Shown here piece after piece: positions 56,198 to 64,000 of a stretch of DNA of 64,000 nt (the first letter of the stretch is position 1; each line of letters opens with the position of its first letter). A program made the position numbers and the translations under genes. The stretch is from Haematobia irritans. Lineage: Eukaryota; Arthropoda; Insecta; Diptera; Muscidae. The notes beneath the pieces were generated by a model that ran no database searches, was not told the DNA's origin, and saw only the letters and a list, made by a program, of their open reading frames with translations. The stretch is taken from contig NC_134398.1 in assembly GCF_050003625.1 (NCBI RefSeq), forward strand, positions 86,925,983-86,989,982. Direction: 5' to 3'.

Positions 56198-56450
56198 ATT
56201 ATTGTCTTCTTATTTGTATGTTATTCCGTACATGGAGTCTATGTTAGACTAAAAAGACAGAATGCATACTTAAATAAGCCTCTTTAGTTCTTGATCGGTT
56301 TATATAGTGGAGACTGCATTAACAATGAACTGACATGGACCAATTTTCTCATGGTAATTGGATTGGATGAAATTTGTTCCTCCATGAGGATTCCGAAGTT
56401 AAATCTCGTGTTGGTTTATATGGGATCTATATATAATTAACCTGCGGAAA

Positions 56451-56890
56451 ATAGATCAACCCTAGGACCGCCAGGTCCTCCCTGGCGTGTATGAACCAGT
56501 TCCAGTTCTGATCAAAACGTTTGAAAGGGACCGGTCACTTTAACATGGATTTGTCATTGACGGGGTAAATTTACACTTTAGGATACGTCTTGGACTCATT
56601 CTAAAGGACACGTCCTGGGACACCTTAGTAGGATTACCCTATAGAAAGGAACAACTTTTCAAATATACCGAACAATAGATTATTCAGATAATTGTATTTC
56701 AGAAAACGTATAGATCCAATAAGATTTTATTATCAAGAGAGTATAGAAATCAATAAATTATATACAATTTTAAAACTTACGACAAACTGAAGCACTGGTA
56801 CCAGTCCTGGGATAGATCCGTTGGTGGCAATATGCACCTATTTCCCGTAGAGTATTTAATGAAATGAAAATCAATTTACCACACTTACCC
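56451..56890. other. Stretch without recognised features
   Basis: Starts near CCTAGGACCGCCAGGTCCTCCCTGG-like GC-richer text (56461-56486), otherwise AT-rich. No gene. Confidence 0.4.
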
Positions 56891-57112
56891 CCATTTTCAT
56901 GAAGCTCCGTTAGTGCTACGTTAGCTAACTAATTTTTAAACCGATCTATGGACATATCTGTCATCTTGTCTATACATCCTATATGCCCGTTAGGAGCTTA
57001 ACTGCTAGAATTTTTTCAGTTAAAGTTAACTGGAGAAAAGATATTTGCAATTTACTTTCTGTTAACTGACAGTTAAAGCCTAACGGAGATACATGAAAAT
57101 GGCCGTTAATGA
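56891..57112. mobile_element. Small palindromic MITE
   Basis: CATTTTCATGAAGCTCCGTTA on the left mirrored by TAACGGAGATACATGAAAATG on the right, with GTTAACTG palindromes inside. No target duplication resolved. Confidence 0.6.
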
Positions 57113-57865
57113 ATTTTTTTATGGAATTCAATTCAATAGTAATACAATATACTATTTATTTATGTTGATTCTTGTATCTTTAGACGAGTTTACATTTTTC
57201 GATTATACATATTGAATTTAATTTAATGAACCAATGAATGAATGTATGTATATAGAAACTTATTATTTCCGAACAAATTATTTTTTTATTTAATTAAAAT
57301 GTTGTTTGGAATAACTAATTTAATTTTAATTGAAAACGTAAAATTTTCATTGAGAAAGGAATTTATTTTTGTTTTGTTATTTTCGGTTTTGTTCTTTAAG
57401 CATTGTTGTTATTTTTATTGCAGCTTAAAACCATACATTGACTAAACTACAAGTGTAGCTTAACCAACAGAGGAAAAGAATATTTGTCAAATTTATTTGG
57501 GCAAAGCCCTATAGACTGCAAGATGGTTGGATGGACACACACGCAAAGAAAAAAAAACGTTTGGGAAACGTGTACCGAAAACGTTTTTCTTTTGTTAGAG
57601 TTTTTTGAATTGCTTCGAAAATTTTAAACTTTTATCACCAAAAAATTCGTTTGTTATAAAAGTTTTATTTTTTCAATAAAAAATGTTATTTTTGAAACAA
57701 CAACACAGTCCATTTCGTTTATATCAAACACTGTTCTTTTCTGACTTTAGGTCTTTAATAAGACACATTTTACAGTTCAAAATTTAATATACTACAATCT
57801 AATATTGAAAATTTTTTCGGAATATTCCGAACATATCTGGAATATATGTAAAAAAAAAAAACTTT

Positions 57866-57938
57866 GGTCGGAGCAGGGATCGAACCCACGACCCTTGGCA
57901 TGCAAGTCGGACGTAGCAACCACTGCTCCACGGTGCCA
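57866..57938 (-). other. tRNA-like unit A in T6
   Basis: Minus strand: A-box TGGAGCAGTGG, B-box GGTTCGATCCC, CTGCTCCGACC end; an A-run on + at 57850-57861 gives the terminator. Confidence 0.68.
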
Positions 57939-58050
57939 AACTAAACGTTTGTTTCTGTGAAATAAACTTTGTTTATTCAGTTCGTGGGCGCCGCAAGCTA
58001 TGCTATATAAATATAACTTATATGGATATTTATCTATTGATGACCATAGC

Positions 58051-58123
58051 AGGTACATAGCTCAGTGGTTAGTGTGTTGGCTTACAAAGTGCATGGTCGG
58101 CGGTTCGATTCTCCGTCCAGGCG
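58051..58123 (+). other. tRNA-like unit B in T6
   Basis: A-box TAGCTCAGTGG, CTTACAA loop, B-box GGTTCGATTCTCC, CAGGCG end. Best preserved unit B. Confidence 0.7.
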
Positions 58124-59049
58124 AAAGGTAAAAAAATTTTAAAAATTTATAAAATCGTACAATTTCTTCTACATTGTTGGTATTACAGGAAAAGGTGTTA
58201 AGAACTAAAAAACCTCGTGGATGTGAGAAAGATGTGAGGGAAAATGCAATTAGCAAGAAAATAATGTTTTGTTTTTTTTTTTTTTTTGAGTTTGTCTTTA
58301 TGAAATTGTTTTTACATCCTGGAAAAGAATAAACGTTTATCACAAAAAGTATATACTTTTCTTCCAAATACACTTCCTTACAGCGAAAAGCAAATGAGAA
58401 ACGAACTTTGTTTGTCTAAAATTTCGTTTGGGAGGAAAGAATTATTTTTTTGCGTGCACGTTTCGGAATTACCACATTCCTCATCAGCATCCTCTACTTG
58501 CAGCAAAACTATCAACCAATTATCAGAATAAATTCAGGCAATTCATTAAACCCAACAATGAACCACACTTGAACCTCCCGAAAAAAGAACAAAACCAACA
58601 ATAACAAAACAAAAAGAATGGAAAAAGAAGAGGAAGAACGCTCAAAATAAACCCAGCCATCTGAATTCAAATCGATGATTTGACAGTGGCATAGGAAAAG
58701 AAAAGAGATATGTTTGTTTTGAATTTATTTCGGCATAAGCCGGCTATCATACAAAACCTTTTTTCGGGAGGTTCAAGTGTAGTTCATTGTTGGGTTTAAT
58801 GAACTGCCTGAATTTATTCTGATAATTGGTTGATAGTTTTGCTGCAAGTAGAGGATGCTGATGAGGAATGTGGTAATTCCGAAACGTGCGTCCATCCAAC
58901 CATCTTGCAGTCTATAGGGCTTTGCCCACATAAATTTGACAAATATTCTTTTCCTCTGTTGGTTAAGCTACACTTGTAGTTTAGTCAATGTATGGTTTTA
59001 AGCTGCAATAAAAACAACAACAATGAAAAAGTAATATTTTAATTGATTA

Positions 59050-59275
59050 CACTGATAGAAAAAGTTTCGTTATATTAACGAAATGTGTCATTAAAAGTGA
59101 GCCAACGAAACAAATTCGTTAATACAATGAAATGTTTCGTTATTATGACGAATTTTCTGTTACTCAACGTAACGTTTCGTACTATTAACGAATACTTTCA
59201 TTGTATTAATAAAAATGTTTCGTTATATAAATGAAAAATTTTCATTGGCTCAATTTTAATGAAATTTTCTTTGTG
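59050..59275. mobile_element. M-family TIR element, copy M2
   Basis: 226 bp, starts CACTGATAGAAAAAG and ends, inverted, CACAAAGAAAATTTC, TA on the left, TG on the right. Packed with TTCGTTAATA/TATTAACGAA words as M1. Confidence 0.8.
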
Positions 59276-59340
59276 TGTAAGATTTCTACTTTAATCAACT
59301 TTTTAATTGAAAATATTTTGGTAATGGTTTGCTGTGTATC
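59276..59340. repeat. N-family fragment
   Basis: ATCAACTTTTTAATTGAAAA and ATTTTGGTAATGGTTT resemble the right end of N1. Truncated by M2. Confidence 0.5.
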
Positions 59341-60461
59341 CAAAGAAACAAATTCTACAAAATTTCATCCAAACGTATTGAGCCATTTTCCCGGTTAGGG
59401 AAAACTGTGGCCGCCATTAATTATGGCGACCACATTCGTAGGAATGTACCGTCCATTTCTCGAATGTAATGGACACGAAATTAATCGATCTTCGTAAGAG
59501 TATGAAGATGATAGCCGACTGAACAATGGATCTGGTCTTTCCATTTTGGCATTGTGTATAATTAAAATAATAACTTGGACCTAGGGCCCAAATAGTAGGC
59601 GCATACATAAATTTCATTAAAATCCATAGAGCCGTTCTCACGGTTGACAGCTTCAAAACTCAATATCCCAATCTTTTGTAAATTTTTATTTGGATTTGAG
59701 CAATACATTTAAGCACTACATCTGTCAAAGTGAAAACGGACAAACACAAGTGAGCATTAACTGTCAAATTAAACCAAGCGCAAATAAATATCACACACCT
59801 TTAATTACTTTTGCCAAGCAGGATTATATTACGGTTGCTCATAAATAGAAAGGCATAAAAGTTTTGCAGCATTTGCACTCGAAATAAAATGCCGGTGTTT
59901 ATTTTCAAGGATCGCCCGTTCCGCATAATTATTTTCAAGTCTCAACTTTAAACTACACTGAGCTGGGTACATTAAACGGATGAAGTCTATTAAATGTAGC
60001 AGTGTCTCAGCGTCCTTCAAAGATGTAATGAGAACATGCAAACGCATGATGATTAGGGATGTAACTACAGACTATGGCCTTCAGAGTATTGGACTAGCAG
60101 TTGAAATGATTTTACACATAGTTCGCAATCTCTGACAGGCCAAAAACAAACCTAAATAAAACATTATTGATGGGTAATGAATTTAAAAAAAAAATGAGTT
60201 CTTTAAGTGTGAAGATGTTCTTCAAAAATCGTTATCAGAATAAACAAATCGCTGAATATTACTATGATCATCAGAAAATGTATAAAATTTTATTTTCATT
60301 TTGCGCTAATTTAAAGAAAATGCCGAAATGTCATGAAGTCCTCTGCAGGAAGTGTAAACAATTTACTGAAGTCTCTCTCTAAAGGCTAGATCCTGCTTGC
60401 AGGTCGAGACCGCGATAGAGGCCCAGCGACATATGTACAAATAGGATTTTCATATCTACAC
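59341..60461. other. Stretch without recognised genes
   Basis: Minus-strand frames 59417-59656 and 59829-60047 and the plus frame 60167-60382 have no domain I recognise and no splice sites in the Dscam-like frame. Confidence 0.45.
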
Positions 60462-61343
60462 TAAATTTTAGGATGCGAAATTTGCAAAATATTAAGGACA
60501 AATTTCATTGAAATAACGGAATTTCAATGAAAATAAAGTTTATGATATTTGCTTCAAATTTTTTTCATTAAATTTAAATTTTTTCATTAATTTTTTTCAT
60601 TAAATTTGCATCCTCCGGCAAAAGTCGCATGTCTTTGAACTAAGGCAAATTTCACAATAATGTAAAGAAACGCATTTTTGATTTAAAGAAATCGTCCTTA
60701 AATTAACGGAAACAAACATTCTTTAAATTTAACATACAGACGCTTGAAATATAGGCAATCATTTTGAATTAAGCAAACTTTTTTTAATAGTTATAGTTTG
60801 GATTTTTAAACTACGTGAATAGCTTTATTGATATACCGTGAAAAGATTCGATAAATGAGATCTGTATACACCCTCAAAAAAATCGCTTCTGTAACATATA
60901 CCCCAAACACAGTTTGCTTCAACTATATATATTTTCAGGATTGGTGCAAACAAAATATTGTTTGTATTGTGTTGATATATTTTTACTTCCACTATTTTAC
61001 TTGCAGCATACTCTCTAGGTCTCTATTTCTACACACATATATGTTTATAGGCTATTTCCAAACTAATATATGTTTGCATCTTAGCATATTATATTTATAA
61101 ACATTTTATGTCCCAAACATAATATGTTCTAACATATTAACATATGTATATGTTCCAAACATGTTGTGCTAGTTTATGAACATTATATGCTTGCACTTAA
61201 AAATATTGTGGTAAAAAATTTGAGTTTCACACATATAATTTTTACACCCAAAACGGTCTCTTTCATCCGTGTACGAATTTTCATTTTATTGATCCTAGAT
61301 TTAAAGCCAGATAGGTCGCTAAAAAATGTTAGAAAATTTTAAC
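60462..61343 (+). mobile_element. D-family element D5, split by T7
   Basis: TAAATTTTAGGATGCGAAAT at the left, TTATTGATCCTAGATTTAAA and GCCAGATAGGTC at the right, matching D1. The true left terminus is decayed. Confidence 0.7.
60869..61271. mobile_element. T7, 403-bp T derivative without tRNA-like units
   Basis: Ends CACCCTCAAAAAAATCGC and, inverted, CACGGATGAAAGAGACCG, flanked by TA (60867-60868, 61272-61273). Only the two CATATG-rich terminal blocks remain. Combines a T-type left end with a T-prime-type right end. Confidence 0.82.
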
Positions 61344-61345
61344 TA

Positions 61346-61731
61346 CACTGAAAAAAAGCATGCCCGGTTTTAAAGATTTTGTCTTTACTTTAAAAATTTT
61401 GGTATTGATTCCGAGCAAAAGAAGCGGAGAATACAAGTAAGGATACTTTTAAGACACAATTCTCTTTTAAATTTGGATTTTGTGTACTTGCTTCTAGGAA
61501 GCAAATTTTAATTTTTTGCTTTCTCAGCTTTTTTTCTTCATATGCTATCAAAGACCGATTTAACGACAACTTTATTTTCCAAATTCAGACTCGACTTCCA
61601 GCATTCTACATAATTTCTACGAAAATCACATCGTTCAAACAAATAAAAATGTCTTAGGCGCTATACGCAGTTCAACTTTCTTCACAATGAGATCATTTTA
61701 ACTTAAAGAAGTGGTCACTTTTTTCGGGGTG
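61346..61731. mobile_element. D-family element D3
   Basis: Ends CACTGAAAAAAAGCATGCCC and, inverted, CACCCCGAAAAAAGTGACC, flanked by TA (61344-61345, 61732-61733). Its left part is the reverse of the right part of D2. Confidence 0.8.
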
Positions 61732-61733
61732 TA

Positions 61734-62780
61734 GTAATGTCCAAATTCAAAGGCATGGTGACTACAAAAAAATACCGATAAATATCCTATAGGGCTAAAA
61801 TTTTTCTGCTTGCAAAACAAAAATGAATCTGTGGCAAGGATATATATACACATAGAGAAGCGATTGGTTGGAAATCGGTTGTAATAATGAACATTCCGAT
61901 TATACAACAAAACATCAAGTGTATCAACAAATATTGTGTATTCACCACATTGGTTCTATTCTTAAGACCATCTAGGAGCGATTACAAGAAAATGTTATTT
62001 ATGGCATTAGACAAATGATTGGGTTAACCAAATGTCTCTACTGTGAATAATTTTATTGGAGATTGGTGGGTAGAACCTTTCATTCAATACTCATCATAAT
62101 CATTCGGTTGCACAAACCGAATGTTATTTGAAATACTTTTGATTGTCAATTTAATTATTGGTCAAAGAAAAAAAAAATATTTTTGGCATCGAGAAAAAAT
62201 AAAACTAAAACGTAGTTCTTAAAATCAAACCAAAACTTTTTTATTTATATACCATATTTTTTTAATAATTTCGGGGTGAAACATTGCTAGGAGAACGAGA
62301 TTTTGAATTTGGAGGAAGTGATAGTCAAGATTTGGTTAAATAAAGCACATAGTATTGGTATCAGTATAGAGGTAAATTTGTATGACCAAACTGCTGTAAA
62401 ACTCACTGATATTTATTCCTTTCCAGACTGCTTTCCTTTGCAGAATTGCAAAATTTTGAGTGTGATGCTTCCTCATAGCATATTGACAAAGAGATGCGCT
62501 AAACATGGTTGTTGTTGTTGCATATTGACAAAGAGATGCACTAAACACGGTCGCATTTTTATTGACACACGTAAGAAATTTAAAGCGGAGTTTTACTTTT
62601 ACAAACTCCACACTAATTTTCTACATGCAAAATTTCCCAAATGCGGGCTATTATTGGTACATCTTCATGGTTCACCACATTTTATAGTCGGAAATTGATA
62701 TTTCAATGTCTTACAAACGGAATGACAAACTTATTATACCCTCATGACCATTCTATGTTCGTGGGTTTAAAAAGGTGTCG
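61734..62780. other. Stretch without recognised genes
   Basis: The 131-codon frame at 62303-62698 contains a small internal duplication (ILTKRC-x-KHG twice) but no domain and no supporting splice sites. 62700-62770 has GTCTTACAAACGGAATGACAA, as at the end of K elements. Confidence 0.45.
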
Positions 62781-62784
62781 TCTA

Positions 62785-62990
62785 TAGGTGTGCACGTGAG
62801 TAATAGTTTACTCACGCTCACGCACACTCACGACTGAAAAATCATACTCACGCACGATATTTTTTGGTAGGACACACGCTCACGCACACTCACGAAAAGA
62901 AAATTTGTACTCACGCACACTCGCGCACGAAAACGTCGTGACTCGCGAAAATGCCGTGACTCATGAAAAATATCGTGACTCACGATTAAT
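62785..62990. repeat. TCACG-rich irregular repeat
   Basis: Clustered CTCACGC/ACTCACG words (about 62810-62930) followed by their inverse-like CGTGACTC words (62935-62980), starting with GTGCACGTGAGT. Adjacent inverse clusters could fold. No ends or target duplication seen. Confidence 0.7.
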
Positions 62991-63062
62991 TTACCTTACC
63001 GAAGTGTCTGAAAACATGAGCATTATTAAAATCGAGAGTGTTATTAAACTCTCAACATCCCA

Positions 63063-64000
63063 CACGGATGAAAAAGGCTGTTTTTCATATGTTTGGCTAT
63101 AAACATTATATGTTTGGAACACAAATTTTTAAACATAATATTTTTGAGTGCAAGCATATAATGTTCATAAACTAGCATAACATGTTTGGAACATATATGT
63201 TAATATGTTAGAACATATTATGTTTGGGACATAAAATGTTTGTAAATATAATATGCTTGGATGCAAACATATATTAATTTAGAAATAGCCTATAAACATA
63301 TATGTGTTTAGTAGCTTGGAGCGCTATTTAACAGGGAGCGATATTGAATTAAGTTGGTGGTTGTTGCTTGTTATTACAAAATTAACATTTTATTTTTCCT
63401 TGGGCAATTGATCAGCTACTTCTTTGATCCTTACAAACTGTGTGGTCCGCTGTTCGAATCCCCGTCCGGCAAAAGGTAAAATTAAATTTAAAAAAAAAAT
63501 CATACAATTGAATAATTTCTTCTACAATGTTTGTATTACAGAAAAAGGTGCTAAGAACTAAAAAATCTCGTGGAAGTGAGAAAGATGTGGGGGAATATAC
63601 AATTAGGCAGAAACAAAATTTTGAGCATTCAGGTCGAAAACCTATGTTGTTAGCACCTATATTACCTGTTTATTTTCATAATTCGTTATGATTGTAAATA
63701 TATAAATAAATAAAATTTTGAGCACAATATTGTTTGGGAGAATTTTTTTTAAGCATATAATATTTTTGGGTGCAAAATGCTTCCAAACATATTATATGTT
63801 CACATAATAACATATTGTTTTTTGGAAGACAACATTATTGAATTTGGATGCAAAAATACAAAATGTTTGGAACTTAGACTACCCAAACATATATTGTTTA
63901 GAATATGCTTTCAAACATATTATATATTGGAAGAGATCAAACATATAAATGTTTGGGCAATACCCAAAAATGTATATGCTTGAAGCAAAATATGTTTGGG
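63063..64000. mobile_element. T-prime element 2 (runs off the window)
   Basis: Starts CACGGATGAAAAAGGCTG after CA. Nearly identical to 42071-43045, including the small retroposon insertion (63626-63711, flanked by AAAATTTTGAG) and the relic of tRNA-like unit B (63436-63470). The right end lies beyond 64000. Confidence 0.85.

Larger units (their letters stand above)
53073..56450 (+). mobile_element. K-family element K3, split by T5, a LINE fragment and a TAGGGCTG element
   Basis: Pieces: 53073-53118 (AACAAGTATATATGGCC ... GACGAATCTTA), then after T5 54952-55016 (TGTACCCACCACCAAGGATT, GACAGTCATCC), and after 56200 units with GTTTATATGGGATCTATATA. Rejoining across T5 at a single TA restores the continuous K text, which confirms the T insertion site. 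Confidence 0.68.
57540..58456 (-). mobile_element. T-family element T6
   Basis: Ends CACGCAAAGAAAAAAAAACG and, inverted, CACGCAAAAAAATAATTC, flanked by CA on both sides. Contains tRNA-like unit A (minus) and B (plus) in the same divergent order as T3. A long poly-T lies at 58266-58286. The right arm of the host foldback gives the empty site. Confidence 0.85.
57401..59025. mobile_element. Foldback element, left arm split by T6
   Basis: Two inverted arms of about 265-270 bp: left 57401-57539 plus 58457-58586, right 58757-59025. The outer ends are CATTGTTGTTATTTTTATTG and its mirror; the inner ends have GAACCTCCCGAAAAAAG. The 170-bp loop (58587-58756) has no open frame. Arms match almost base for base once T6 is removed. 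Long arms around a short unique loop are the foldback layout. Confidence 0.85.
52239..64000 (+). other. Intron after the Ig3 start exon, running off the window
   Basis: Begins at the donor GTGAGT. No phase-2 acceptor followed by an Ig-like reading frame was found down to the window end, so the intron is at least 11.7 kb. Its first 800 bp look single-copy, with a CACACA tract near 52479-52500 and a poly-T run at 52628-52650. From 53073 onwards it is repeat-derived. Confidence 0.6.

Noticed and set aside
62303..62698. 131-codon open frame with ILTKRC repeats
   Set aside because: No recognised domain; the opposite strand is also open (62336-62611); likely chance in repeat-derived DNA.

Overview
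The window looks like the genome of a higher fly, probably a calyptrate such as a muscid. It is AT-rich and dominated by dispersed repeats, and the only host gene I can support is a Dscam-family immunoglobulin receptor on the + strand. The species is inferred from repeat style and gene family, not shown directly.

Host gene. A signal-peptide exon (5624-5870) is followed by an intron of about 39.4 kb. Five Ig-coding exons come next: 45263-45435, 51209-51356, 51418-51579, 51715-51864 and 52121-52238. Every splice site is canonical and the phases join (1, 0, 1, 1, 1, 2). Together they encode the signal peptide, Ig1, Ig2 and the start of Ig3. The final intron runs off the window. The order matches the 5' part of Dscam genes, but there is one copy of each exon rather than the large alternative arrays of Dscam1, so a Dscam2/3/4-type paralogue is likely.

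Repeats fill nearly everything else, often nested three deep. I name the families by letter. T, Q, D, M, N and R are terminal-inverted-repeat elements without a transposase; most begin CAC and several are flanked by a duplicated TA (sometimes TG, CA or GA). S and K are elements built from tandem units of about 153 bp. E is an unclassified dispersed repeat. There are also two hAT elements, two mariner remnants, Tc1-like MITEs, a Helitron, a foldback element, a SINE and several non-LTR (LINE) fragments.

Layout: 1-5.4 kb, Q copy A with a Tc1-like MITE, then E holding S0, M1 and N1. 5.6-5.9 kb, first Dscam-like exon. 7-13.2 kb, R1, S1, and T1 holding D1 holding a LINE. 14-15 kb, a decayed jockey-type reverse transcriptase. 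15.2-22.1 kb, a hAT element packed with a LINE, S2, K1, D2, E2 and a LINE tail. 22.6-23.2 kb, an unrecognised broken gene with a 62-bp intron. 27-30 kb, T2 and T3 as a giant inverted pair. 30.6-41.5 kb, Q copy B, a Helitron, and K2 holding a second hAT holding Q copy C. 42-45 kb, T-family copies and a LINE C-terminus. 45-53 kb, Dscam-like exons with S3, mariner remnants, a SINE and R3 in the introns. 53-64 kb, K3 with T5 and a LINE, a foldback element split by T6, M2, D and T derivatives, and a TCACG-rich block.

The most unusual structure is the T family: DNA elements that carry two divergent tRNA-like units, one of them homologous to the head of the SINE at 49.9-50.2 kb. That SINE in turn shares its 3' tail with the LINE copies.
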